DNA of 64,000 nucleotides, taken from positions 62,001-126,000 of the forward strand of contig NZ_QBKS01000002.1 in assembly GCF_003054285.1 (NCBI RefSeq). The letters run 5' to 3'. Shown piece after piece: positions 50,708 through 58,846 of this stretch. The stretch's first letter is position 1. Each line of letters opens with the position of its first letter. This DNA is from Litoreibacter ponti. GTDB lineage: Bacteria; Pseudomonadota; Alphaproteobacteria; Rhodobacterales; Rhodobacteraceae. The translations under genes were made by a program, and so were the position numbers. A model generated the notes under the pieces. It ran no database searches and was not told the DNA's origin. It saw only the letters and a program-made list of their open reading frames with translations.

Positions 50708-51720
50708 CGCAGCCAAAGCTTGGCGCGTTTGAGCTGGTTGCGCAGCGCCTGTTCTCGGCGCGGCAGGTTTTCGCGATCAAACATCGCCCGGGCCTTCTCG
50801 CCCTTGTTCTGGTAGATCATCCGGCGGATCGGCTCATATTGCTTGAGCACTTTTTTCAGCTTGTTCGGCGCGCAGACCTCTTCCAAAATCTCGACCACCG
50901 CGTCCCGCTCCCGCGCATAAAGCAGCGGCAGCACGCGGTAATGGCAGGTCACGTCGTGGTCCATCAGGTCGGACACCTCCGGCACCCGCCCCCCGCCAAG
51001 GCTGTGGATCACCAGCGGCAGTGCGACTTGGTCCAGCCAAGGCCGCATCTCCTGACACACAAGCTCTTCCGGTGGCTCGTCGCGGATCGCGCGGGCATAT
51101 TCCAAGAACCGGTCCCCGAATTTCTTGGGGCATTGGTAATAGAAGAACCCGGCGTTGAAGTAGAGATACCGCCGCCAGTACTCCTCCGGCTGGCTCTTGT
51201 CCTGCGAGCTGTCGAAATCCAGCCCGAACTTGTCATAAAGCGAGCTCCAGATCTGGCTGTAGGTCGGGCCGTACAGCTCTTGGCTCGGCCAGGTATTTTC
51301 GCGCTTCATCGACGCGGTGGGCCGCGCGAAATCGAACGGCACGCGGGACAGATCGCCCGTGATCAACGTGTCGGTATCCAGAAACAGAAACGGCTCGCCC
51401 TCGGGCAGGGCTTTCAGACCTTCGATCTTGTTGCCATAGGGGTAGCCGCAGCCGAAGACCTCGTTCTCGAACGGCACGATCTCGGCACCGAGCGCCTCGA
51501 GTGCCGCGCGCACCTCCGCGTTGTTGATCGCGGGATTACTGTCCCAGCGGTGGTTCTTCTGCGGCTCCGCGATGATCACGCGGCCTTTGAAATCCGGGTT
51601 AGTGTGGCGCAGCGAGGCCACCGCGATCAGCGCCTCGTATTGCAGCCGTCCGCCCTGGCCCACCATCATGATGTTGAACCGGTCGCTGGTCACGGGCTTC
51701 GTCTTTTTGGTCTTTGCCAT
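50704..51720 (-). CDS. GT-A-fold glycosyltransferase-like protein
   Basis: 338 residues. The N-terminal nucleotide-sugar domain has RFNIMMVGQGGRLQYEALI and the DxD motif in FLFLDTDTLITGD; later YFNAGFFYYQCP fits retaining GT8-like folds. The C-terminal third is helical and basic. Start at the ATG 51,720; an in-frame ATG at 51,753 would add 11 residues. Convergent with the MFS gene (4-nt overlap). Acceptor unknown; no capsule genes nearby. Confidence 0.75.
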   Translation of the reverse strand: MAKTKKTKPVTSDRFNIMMVGQGGRLQYEALIAVASLRHTNPDFKGRVIIAEPQKNHRWDSNPAINNAEVRAALEALGAEIVPFENEVFGCGYPYGNKIEGLKALPEGEPFLFLDTDTLITGDLSRVPFDFARPTASMKRENTWPSQELYGPTYSQIWSSLYDKFGLDFDSSQDKSQPEEYWRRYLYFNAGFFYYQCPKKFGDRFLEYARAIRDEPPEELVCQEMRPWLDQVALPLVIHSLGGGRVPEVSDLMDHDVTCHYRVLPLLYARERDAVVEILEEVCAPNKLKKVLKQYEPIRRMIYQNKGEKARAMFDRENLPRREQALRNQLKRAKLWLR

Positions 51721-51862
51721 CTGCTCTGGTCTCTCAAACCTCGGCGCGACCATAGGGCGAAACCTGCGCCCTCGGAAGTCGCCCCGGGTGAGGATTTGCG
51801 AAAAGTTTGCCTAAAGGACGCAGCGGGCCGATACTGGCCGCATTGCCGCCCGGAGACTTGAT

Positions 51863-52270
51863 ATGCGTGCCTTGATTTTCGCCTGTGCTCTCGCCCTGCC
51901 TTTGCCCGCTATGGCGAATGATTTCACCACCTCCGCCGGGGTGAAGCCGATCCTGGAGCTGATCCGCCCGCAATGGATCGCGATCAGGCCCTACGAGGGT
52001 CAGGACCTGCTCTACATGACGACGCTACTCACCTATCGCTGTGGGATCGAGCAGATCCGCTTTTCCTACAATGGCGGCGATCTGCAGGTGTGGGAGGGGG
52101 AGCCATGCTACCACGGCGAGGCCTCGCCGATGGCGCTGAAAATGGAAAACCATCTGCCCTATGCCGTAGCCCCGCTCGACAGTTTGCAGAACGTGACCAT
52201 CAACCTGCTGTTCGATGACGGAACGACGCTGGAGCAAAGCTACACGCGCGCCGAGGTGCAGATCAACTGA
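51863..52270 (+). CDS. Secreted protein of unknown function
   Basis: 135 residues with signal peptide (MRALIFACALALPLPAMA). Two Cys (TYRCGIEQIRFSYNGG and EGEPCYHGE) could pair. PQWIAIRPYEGQDLLYMTTLLTYRC is a striking conserved-looking stretch, but I do not recognise a family. Monocistronic; a tRNA gene lies convergent 9 nt downstream. Confidence 0.75.
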   Translation: MRALIFACALALPLPAMANDFTTSAGVKPILELIRPQWIAIRPYEGQDLLYMTTLLTYRCGIEQIRFSYNGGDLQVWEGEPCYHGEASPMALKMENHLPYAVAPLDSLQNVTINLLFDDGTTLEQSYTRAEVQIN

Positions 52271-52279
52271 GAGGGAAAG

Positions 52280-52363
52280 TGGTGGGCGACCCTGGAATCG
52301 AACCAGGCGTGCGTCTCCGCGAGGGAGTTACAGTCCCCTGCCACACCTTGCGGCCTGTCGCCC
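52280..52363 (-). tRNA. tRNA-Tyr (GTA)
   Basis: Minus-strand class II tRNA: acceptor GGGCGAC/GTCGCCC, anticodon loop CTGTAAC with GTA, long variable arm (CGCGGAGACGC region), T-arm CCTGGTTCGATTCCAGG and encoded CCA (52,280-52,282). Confidence 0.95.
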
Positions 52364-52457
52364 ACTGGCGGGTGGGATATAAGCCGGGCCAAGCCCCGTC
52401 AATATCAAAACTCCCCGCAACTTGCGCTTTTGTGCGCCAGATGATCTAGACGCCCGC

Positions 52458-53234
52458 ATGAAGCAGAAAAAACCCACCTGGGTCATCCAGAAAGAGCGCG
52501 ACAGGCGCGCTGCCGCCGCCGAGACCGTGTGGCTGTTCGGCATTCACGCCGTGCGCGACGCGCTCGTCAATCCGATGCGCGAGCGCCTGCGGCTGGTGGT
52601 CACCAAGAACGCCCATGACCGATTGGCCGACGCGATTGCCGCCTCTGGCATGACGGCGGAAATCTCTGATCCGCGCAAATTCGCAGCGCCGATTGATCCG
52701 CAATCCGTGCACCAGGGTGCGGCCTTGGAGGTCAAACCGCTCGATTGGGGCAACCTGACCGACCTCTGCGCACCACGGGGGCAAAATGCCCGCGTGATTC
52801 TGCTGGACCGTGTGACGGACCCGCATAACGTGGGCGCGATCCTGCGCTCGGCGGAAGTCTTCGGCGCGCGCGCCGTGATCGCGCCCCATCGCCATTCGGC
52901 GCCAGAGACCGGCGCGCTGGCCAAAACGGCGTCCGGCGCGTTGGAGCGGCAGCCCTATCTGCGCATCAAGAACCTTGCGACCACGATGGAGGCCCTCAAG
53001 GAGATGGGCTACCTAATGGTCGGGGTCGATGCGATCGGAGAAGGCACGCTGGCTGATCTGGCGCAAGACCAGCCGATCGCGCTTGTCCTTGGGGCCGAGG
53101 GGCCCGGCCTGCGCGACAAGACCAAGGAAACCTGCGACGCACTCGCCCGGATCGACCCGGCGGGTCAATTCGGCTCGCTCAACGTTTCAAATGCGGCGGC
53201 CGTGGCCCTATATGCTGTGGGCAAGCCCAGCTGA
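52458..53234 (+). CDS. rlmB: 23S rRNA (guanosine(2251)-2'-O)-methyltransferase RlmB (SpoU family)
   Basis: 258 residues. N-terminal RNA-binding substrate domain (VWLFGIHAVRDALVNP) and a C-terminal trefoil-knot SPOUT domain with motif 1 LDRVTDPHNVGAILRSAEVF, motif 2 LVLGAEGPGL and motif 3 SLNVSNAAAVALY. The ATG at 52,458 begins a basic N-terminal tail. Downstream zinc-ribbon gene is 12 nt away. Confidence 0.95.
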   Translation: MKQKKPTWVIQKERDRRAAAAETVWLFGIHAVRDALVNPMRERLRLVVTKNAHDRLADAIAASGMTAEISDPRKFAAPIDPQSVHQGAALEVKPLDWGNLTDLCAPRGQNARVILLDRVTDPHNVGAILRSAEVFGARAVIAPHRHSAPETGALAKTASGALERQPYLRIKNLATTMEALKEMGYLMVGVDAIGEGTLADLAQDQPIALVLGAEGPGLRDKTKETCDALARIDPAGQFGSLNVSNAAAVALYAVGKPS

Positions 53235-53246
53235 AGGACACCGCCC

Positions 53247-53555
53247 ATGCGCCCGCAGATCAAACTCGCCACTTGCTGCTATTGCAGCGCGCGCACGATG
53301 TTGAAGCCCACTGCGCGCGACGGCCATGAGCTGGCCTGCGGGTCGTGCGGCGCACCGCTTCATGAGATGAAATGGCTCAAATCGCCCGAGCCAGCGGCCC
53401 CGAAGCGCAAGGGTGCCAAGCCCGCACCGCGGCCCACACCCTACCGTGCAGAGCAGGCGCGCTACGAGAAGCCGCGCAAATACAAGAAGCGAAAGCCCTT
53501 CTGGCGCAAGGCGCTTGAAGAGGTCTGGGACGAGATCGAGGATATCTTCGACTGA
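53247..53555 (+). CDS. Small zinc-ribbon protein with basic tail
   Basis: 102 residues. CxxC pairs C10-C13 and C31-C34 form a probable N-terminal zinc ribbon. A Lys/Arg/Pro-rich middle (KRKGAKPAPRPTPYR; KPRKYKKRK) and an acidic C-terminal helix (ALEEVWDEIEDIFD) follow. It may bind RNA or ribosomes, in line with its likely co-transcription with rlmB; this is inference. Confidence 0.75.
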   Translation: MRPQIKLATCCYCSARTMLKPTARDGHELACGSCGAPLHEMKWLKSPEPAAPKRKGAKPAPRPTPYRAEQARYEKPRKYKKRKPFWRKALEEVWDEIEDIFD

Positions 53556-53632
53556 CAGGGGCCGCTCGGGCCTGTTCACAAGTTTGTAAGACAGCTGGAA
53601 ACTGCGGCTTGGCACACCCATCTCATGTGTAC

Positions 53633-53722
53633 AGGCGCAGCACCGGAACTGCAGCGCCTATTTTCACTGTCCCTCGTTCCGCGACTTAGCGCCCGTGGCC
53701 CCCCCGCCATGGGCGCTTTTTT
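53633..53722 (+). ncRNA. Candidate sRNA or structured 3' UTR
   Basis: A 5' hairpin (53,633-53,659: AGGCGC-A-GCA/TGC-A-GCGCCT, one A-A mismatch, 7-nt loop) is followed by a 28-nt unpaired stretch and a very strong terminator (53,688-53,717 plus six Ts). It lies 78-167 nt past the zinc-ribbon stop, in a 203-nt gap with no ORF. This is the layout of many trans-acting sRNAs. A possible promoter (TTGGCA...TACAGG at about 53,610-53,636) is weak, so it could instead be the processed 3' UTR of the rlmB operon. Confidence 0.5.
53688..53722 (+). terminator. Strong Rho-independent terminator
   Basis: 12-bp stem with one G-U (AGCGCCCGTGGC/GCCATGGGCGCT), C6 loop, then six Ts. It ends the candidate sRNA or the rlmB-zinc-ribbon transcript. 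Confidence 0.9.
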
Positions 53723-53758
53723 CTTTCCCTACCGCTCGCTCCCTTGCATATATGCGCC

Positions 53759-54232
53759 ATGGATTACACCGATGCGCATCTCAAAAAGATACTCCAGACC
53801 ACAAAGGTCGTCGCCTGCGTCGGTGTATCGATGAACCCGGTGCGGCCAAGCTACTACGTCGCGCGCTATCTCAGCCTGAAAGGCTTCACCGTGATTGGCG
53901 TGAACCCGGGCCACGTGGGCAAGATGCTGTTCGGCCAACCCATTGCGGCCAGCCTGTCGGACGTTCCGAACGGGGCAAAGGTCGATATGGTTGATATCTT
54001 CCGCCGTCCAGAGGCTGTGCCGGGCATTGTGGACGAGGCGCTAGATTCCCTGCCGGACCTGCGGACCATCTGGATGCAGATCGGGGTCACCCATGAGCAA
54101 GCCGCCGCGAGGGCGGAGGCGCAAGGGATCACCGTCATTCAGGATCGCTGCCCGAAGATCGAATACCAGCGGCTATTTGGCGAGCTGCGGATGGGCGGCT
54201 TCAACACCGGCGTGATCTCGTCGCGGCTGTGA
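53759..54232 (+). CDS. CoA-binding protein (YccU family)
   Basis: 157 residues with a Rossmann-like CoA_binding_2 domain: VVACVGVSMNPVRPSYYVARYL, GFTVIGVNPGH, VDMVDIFRRPE and IWMQIGVTHEQAA. Homologues bind CoA, but their role is unclear. The ATG at 53,759 is chosen over an in-frame TTG at 53,744. Confidence 0.92.
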   Translation: MDYTDAHLKKILQTTKVVACVGVSMNPVRPSYYVARYLSLKGFTVIGVNPGHVGKMLFGQPIAASLSDVPNGAKVDMVDIFRRPEAVPGIVDEALDSLPDLRTIWMQIGVTHEQAAARAEAQGITVIQDRCPKIEYQRLFGELRMGGFNTGVISSRL

Positions 54233-54274
54233 TCCAATCGTGCGCTGACGCGCGCGCGATCTATTTGTGCTCTT

Positions 54275-54291
54275 GGGAGGTTTCACCTCCC
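54275..54291. terminator. Hairpin between convergent genes
   Basis: GGGAGGT-TTC-ACCTCCC, a perfect 7-bp stem, in the 102-bp gap between the convergent CoA-binding and VOC genes. There is no T run, so termination is possible but not assured. Confidence 0.35.
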
Positions 54292-54334
54292 GCCGCACGG
54301 GCACCCCACCAGAGTATTTCCGACCAAATGGAGA

Positions 54335-54754
54335 TTAATGCGCGAAGACACCCTTGAGGTCGCGGAAGCCCTTGATCTCGATCGGGTTACCCGACGGGTC
54401 ACGAAAGAACATGGTCCATTGCTCGCCGGGCGCGCCCTCAAACCGGACCGAAGGGGCCAGGACCCAATCCGTACCCGCGGCCTCCAACCGGTCGGCCAGA
54501 GCGCGCCAGTCATCGTAGCCCAGAACGAGCCCCAGATGGGGCATGGGCACCATGTGATCGCCCACCTTGCCTGTCAATGCGTTCTCAAAAGGCGTGCCCA
54601 GATGCAGCGACAGTTGATGCCCGAAGAAGTCGAAATCGACCCAGGTGTCGGTTGAGCGACCCTCGGTACAGCCGAGGACGCCGCCATAGAAGGCACGGGT
54701 CTCGTCCAGATCGGTGACGTGATAGGCGAGATGAAACGGGGTCAACATGAACAT
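54335..54754 (-). CDS. VOC-family (glyoxalase/bleomycin-resistance-type) protein
   Basis: 139 residues. FHLAYHVTDLDETRAFYGGVLGC, QLSLHLG, PHLGLVLGYDDWRAL and TMFFRDPSGNPIEIKG mark the two beta-alpha-beta-beta-beta modules with His/Glu metal ligands. The open frame runs on to 56,677 antisense to metY; the true start is near 54,754 (ATGs at 54,754 and 54,748). Probably a dioxygenase or lactoylglutathione-lyase-like enzyme of unknown substrate. Confidence 0.85.
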   Translation of the reverse strand: MFMLTPFHLAYHVTDLDETRAFYGGVLGCTEGRSTDTWVDFDFFGHQLSLHLGTPFENALTGKVGDHMVPMPHLGLVLGYDDWRALADRLEAAGTDWVLAPSVRFEGAPGEQWTMFFRDPSGNPIEIKGFRDLKGVFAH

Positions 54755-54823
54755 GACTTTCACAGCATTGTGGCCCGCCTGCCAAGCCTCTAATGTCCGC
54801 GCAACGAAATAAGGGAGACCTCC

Positions 54824-56116
54824 ATGTCCGACACCGAAAGCTACGGCTTCGACACGCTGCAAATCCACGCAGGCGCCCGCCCCGACCCTGCCACAGGCGC
54901 GCGGCAGACGCCGATCTATCAGACCACGGCTTACGTGTTTCGCGACGCGGAGCACGCGGCGGCGCTGTTTAACCTGCAAGAGGTGGGCTACATCTATTCG
55001 CGCCTGACCAATCCCACGGTGGCCGTGCTGCAGGAACGCATCGCAACGCTGGAAGGTGGCGTCGGCGCGGTGTGTTGCTCGTCCGGCCACGCGGCGCAGA
55101 TCATGGCGCTCTTCCCGCTGATGCAACCGGGCTGCAATGTCGTGGTCTCCACCCGGCTTTATGGCGGCACGGTCACGCAGTTCAGCCAAACGATCAAGCG
55201 CTTCGGCTGGGAAGCCAAGTTCGTCGACATGGACGACACCAAGGCGGTCAAGGCCGCGATCGACGACAAGACCCGCGCAGTCTTTGGCGAGGCCATCGCC
55301 AACCCCGGTGGCTACATCATGGATGTGCGCGCCATTGCCGACATCGCCGATGAGGCGGGCGTGCCGTTGATCATCGACAACACCACCGCCACGCCCTACC
55401 TCTGCCGCCCGATCGAGCATGGCGCGACGCTGGTGGTGCACTCGACCACGAAATACCTGACCGGCAACGGCACAGTGACCGGCGGCTGCGTTGTCGATAG
55501 CGGCAAGTTCGACTGGCAGGCCTCCGACAAGTTCCCGTCGATGTCCGAGCCCGAGCCCGCCTATCACGGCCTGAAATTCGCCGAGACCTTCGGCCCGCTG
55601 GCTTTCACCTTCCACAGCATCGCCGTGGGGCTGCGCGACCTGGGCATGACGATGAACCCGCAGGCCGCGCATTACACGCTGATGGGCTGCGAGACGCTGT
55701 CTTTGCGCATGGAGCGCCATGTCGAGAACGCCGAGAAGATCGCCGAGTGGCTGGAGAAGGACGACCGGGTCGACTTCGTGACCTATGCCGGGCTGAAATC
55801 CTCGCCCTATTACGAGCGCACCAAGACCGTCTGCCCGCGCGGCGCGGGCGGGCTGTTCACCTTCGCGGTCAAAGGCGGCTACGAGGCCTGCGTGAAGCTC
55901 GTCGACAGCCTCGAGATCTTCTCTCACGTGGCCAATCTGGGTGACACGCGCTCGCTGATCATCCACTCCGCGTCGACTACCCACCGCCAGCTCACCGCCG
56001 AGCAGCAAGAGGCCGCCGGTGCCGCGCCCAATGTGGTCCGCGTCTCCATCGGGACCGAGGACGTGAAAGACCTGATCGCCGATCTTGACCAGGCGCTCAC
56101 CAAGGCCTGCACTTAA
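54824..56116 (+). CDS. metY: O-acetylhomoserine (thiol)-lyase (MetY)
   Basis: 430-residue PLP enzyme that makes homocysteine directly from O-acetylhomoserine and sulfide. Start GFDTLQIHAGARPDPATGARQTPIYQTTAYVF is typical; the PLP lysine sits in HSTTKYLTGNG. Length and the presence of the extra loops distinguish it from cystathionine gamma-synthase. A GGGAG ribosome site precedes the ATG; a terminator follows. Confidence 0.95.
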   Translation: MSDTESYGFDTLQIHAGARPDPATGARQTPIYQTTAYVFRDAEHAAALFNLQEVGYIYSRLTNPTVAVLQERIATLEGGVGAVCCSSGHAAQIMALFPLMQPGCNVVVSTRLYGGTVTQFSQTIKRFGWEAKFVDMDDTKAVKAAIDDKTRAVFGEAIANPGGYIMDVRAIADIADEAGVPLIIDNTTATPYLCRPIEHGATLVVHSTTKYLTGNGTVTGGCVVDSGKFDWQASDKFPSMSEPEPAYHGLKFAETFGPLAFTFHSIAVGLRDLGMTMNPQAAHYTLMGCETLSLRMERHVENAEKIAEWLEKDDRVDFVTYAGLKSSPYYERTKTVCPRGAGGLFTFAVKGGYEACVKLVDSLEIFSHVANLGDTRSLIIHSASTTHRQLTAEQQEAAGAAPNVVRVSIGTEDVKDLIADLDQALTKACT

Positions 56117-56124
56117 GCCGTCAG

Positions 56125-56147
56125 CCGCCCCGGCCGGTCCGGGGCGG
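56125..56147 (+). terminator. Terminator of metY
   Basis: Perfect 9-bp stem CCGCCCCGG/CCGGGGCGG with a CCGGT loop, followed by TTTAACTTTCTT. Confidence 0.8.
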
Positions 56148-56242
56148 TTTAACTTTCTTCCCGGGCGGTTCTGCGATATCCTTTGCGTGTCAGGAGCTTC
56201 GCGCCTGGCATCAAGATAACTGACGAAGTGGCCCCGCGCGCG

Positions 56243-58846
56243 ATGATGCCAAATTTCGCCCTGAACATGTCCGAGGACGGCATTGCCTTGCTGCATCGTG
56301 CAGCCAATGGCGCGGGATGGGTCGAAGTGGGTCGGGTGTCCCTCGACGCCGCCGATCTGGGTGCGGAGCTGACCGCTTTGCGCGAGACGGCCGCGGCCAT
56401 CGAAGGGTCGGATTTCGCCACAAAACTGATCCTGCCGCCCTCCCAGCTTCTGTATGCCGACATCACCATCGAGGGCGATCTCAGCGCCGATGTCGTGACT
56501 GCGTTGGAAGACCGCACGCCCTATTCCGTCGACGAGCTGAGCTACGACATCTCCGGCGCGCCGCCTCAGGTGCAGGTCGTGGCCGTGGCCCGCGAAACCT
56601 TGGCCGAGGCCGAAGGTTTCATCGGCCCCTACGATTTCAATCCGGTGGGCTTCACCGCAATTCCAGAGCCGGGGCATTTCAGCGGCGAGCCGAACCTTGG
56701 TGCGATGCCCTCGAGCGGGGCGGATTTCGACCCCGACCCGGAGCCGATCCGGATCATCTCGGCCGAGGAGGCAATGCCTGTCTTGGCGGACATGGAAGCC
56801 ACGGCTGAAGAGAACGAGACCACCGAGCCTGTCGCGCCCGAACTCTTGGACGCCGAAGAGCCTGTGATCGCGGAAGAGGATGCGACCGAGCCCGAAGCGG
56901 CAATGGAGCCCGCGCCTGCAGAGATAGAGGCGGCGACCGAGGTCGAACCAGAGCCAGCGGTCCCAGACACGGCACCGCCCGCCGAAGAAGCATCGGCCGA
57001 CGAGGAGCCCGATCTTGAGACCGCATCGGTCGAGAGCCCGCCCGGGGAAACGCCTCCCGCGGCTTTCTCATCGCGCCGCCGTCCGGTGCTTGGGCCCGCG
57101 ACGGACACGCCCGGCGAACGCGTCACCTCCCGCGCGCCGCGGATTGCGATCCCCACCGACGAGACGACGAAAAGCAAGAAGTCCAAGACGCCGCCCCGCA
57201 TCGAGCCCCGGATCAAGACCGGTGAGGCCGCAAAATCGAAACCCGCGCCGCCGATCATTCCACCCGCCACGCCGCCTTATGTCGCCGAGGCGGCCAAACC
57301 CGCCAAGAAATCCCCGTCGCGCATGGGGGCCGGGATTGCGGCGCTCAAGAAGCGCAAGAAGACCGTGCCGCCGGTCATGCCGTCCGCCGACAAGCCCGAC
57401 CCGATTGCCGAGCTTGCCGCACGCCAAGCCGCGGGAAAGCCGCGCTTTCTGGGACTGATCCTCACCGGCATCCTGATCGTCGTGTTGCTGTTGTTCGCGG
57501 TGTTCTCGTCCTATTTGCTGCCAGATGAGGTGGCCCGGCTCTTCGGGCGCGACACGCCGCAGGAAACCGAGATCGCCATCGCGCCGCCTCCCCCGGCCAC
57601 GCCCGAGGCGGTCGAGGAATTCTCACCCATTGCCGAGCCCGACGTCCCGTCCTTCATCGTTCCTGCCCCAGAGGAAATCGCGGAGGCCGAGACACCCGAG
57701 CCGGAACAGCCTGCGCCCTTGGTCATGTCGGAAACCGACGCAGAAACCGCATACGCCGTCTCCGGCATCTGGCAGCTGCCGCCCGCGCAGCGCCAACCAC
57801 AGGTTGAACTGGATCTCGACACGCTCTACGAGAACACGCTCGATCCGGAGCTTGCATTCGAGGACGCGCCGGCCCTTGCCCGCTTCGATCCCGATGCCCA
57901 ACGAGCCCCCACGCTGACCGCGACGCCGCCCCCGGCAGACATCCTGTTCAGCCTCGATGAGCGCGGCCTCGTGCGCCCATCGCCCGAAGGCGCGCTGAAC
58001 CCGGACGGCGTACTTGTCTTCACCGGCCCACCACCTGTTGCAGCGGTGCCGCGCCCCGGACCTGCACCATTGGTTGAGACGCCGCCGGAAGACGCCGCCG
58101 AAGTGGAGCCGGCGACCGATCCCGAGACCGATCTGGTCGAGGCGGAGACCGCGGCTGTCGTAGTTGACCCGCGTCTTGCAGTCATCCGTCCCGCGCTGCG
58201 CCCCGAGGATCTGCAGGAGCGCTTCGAGCGCGCAAATCAGGGTGGGCGATCCACCGCAGAGCTTGCGCGCATCCGGCCTGAACCGCGCCCGCAATCGGCC
58301 ATCGAGCAGGCCCGCGACGAAGCTATCGCCCGTGCTTTGGCCGAGGCTGAAGCAGGCGTGCAAGAAGCCGAAGCGCGCGCCGCGGCTGAGGCCGCCGCAC
58401 AGGCCGAACTGGATCGCCCCACGGCGCAAGCGGTTGCCCGCTCCACACGGCCCGGTGCTCGACCGCGCAATTTCGCCCGTGTCGTGGCGCGCGCGAGAGA
58501 GGCCGCCCCTGCCCCGGCCGCTGCGGCCTCCACCGCCAGTGTCGCTCGCGCCACCGGCCCCGCGGTCGCGCGCGCCAGCCGCGCGTCACCGACCGGCACC
58601 ACCCGCGCCTCCGTCGCGCGGGCGGCGACAGACAACAACGCGATCTCGCTGGGGCGCGTGGCCCTCGTCGGGGTCTTCGGCACCTCGTCAAACCGCCGCG
58701 CGCTCGTGCGCATGCCCAATGGCCGCTTTAAGAAAGTCTCCGTCGGGGATCGGGTCGATGGCGGCCGGGTCGCGGCCATCGGCGAGGGTCAGCTGAAATA
58801 CACCAAGGGCGGGCGCACCCTGACGCTCGAGATGCCAAAGGGCTAG
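56243..58846 (+). CDS. Large single-pass protein: GspL/PilM-like N-terminus and GspC/PilP-like C-terminus
   Basis: About 867 residues from the first of two adjacent ATGs (56,243); the open frame reaches a TTG at 56,183. Residues 1 to about 150 resemble the actin-like part of GspL/PilM (NFALNMSEDGIALLHRA; LILPPSQLLYADITI; VQVVAVARETL). Then come an acidic Pro/Glu stretch (165-275), a basic Pro/Lys stretch (to about 400), one transmembrane helix (about 402-426) and a long disordered periplasmic part. The last 70 residues (VALVGVFGTSSNRRALVRMP; GDRVDGGRVAAIGEGQLKY) look like a GspC/PilP homology region. No type II secretion or pilus genes are near. Confidence 0.7.
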   Translation: MMPNFALNMSEDGIALLHRAANGAGWVEVGRVSLDAADLGAELTALRETAAAIEGSDFATKLILPPSQLLYADITIEGDLSADVVTALEDRTPYSVDELSYDISGAPPQVQVVAVARETLAEAEGFIGPYDFNPVGFTAIPEPGHFSGEPNLGAMPSSGADFDPDPEPIRIISAEEAMPVLADMEATAEENETTEPVAPELLDAEEPVIAEEDATEPEAAMEPAPAEIEAATEVEPEPAVPDTAPPAEEASADEEPDLETASVESPPGETPPAAFSSRRRPVLGPATDTPGERVTSRAPRIAIPTDETTKSKKSKTPPRIEPRIKTGEAAKSKPAPPIIPPATPPYVAEAAKPAKKSPSRMGAGIAALKKRKKTVPPVMPSADKPDPIAELAARQAAGKPRFLGLILTGILIVVLLLFAVFSSYLLPDEVARLFGRDTPQETEIAIAPPPPATPEAVEEFSPIAEPDVPSFIVPAPEEIAEAETPEPEQPAPLVMSETDAETAYAVSGIWQLPPAQRQPQVELDLDTLYENTLDPELAFEDAPALARFDPDAQRAPTLTATPPPADILFSLDERGLVRPSPEGALNPDGVLVFTGPPPVAAVPRPGPAPLVETPPEDAAEVEPATDPETDLVEAETAAVVVDPRLAVIRPALRPEDLQERFERANQGGRSTAELARIRPEPRPQSAIEQARDEAIARALAEAEAGVQEAEARAAAEAAAQAELDRPTAQAVARSTRPGARPRNFARVVARAREAAPAPAAAASTASVARATGPAVARASRASPTGTTRASVARAATDNNAISLGRVALVGVFGTSSNRRALVRMPNGRFKKVSVGDRVDGGRVAAIGEGQLKYTKGGRTLTLEMPKG

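Noticed and set aside
54755..56677. A 780-codon open frame on the minus strand continuing from the VOC gene
   Set aside because: It lies antisense to metY and the next gene; only the last 139 codons encode a recognisable VOC protein. Long shadow frames are expected at this GC content.
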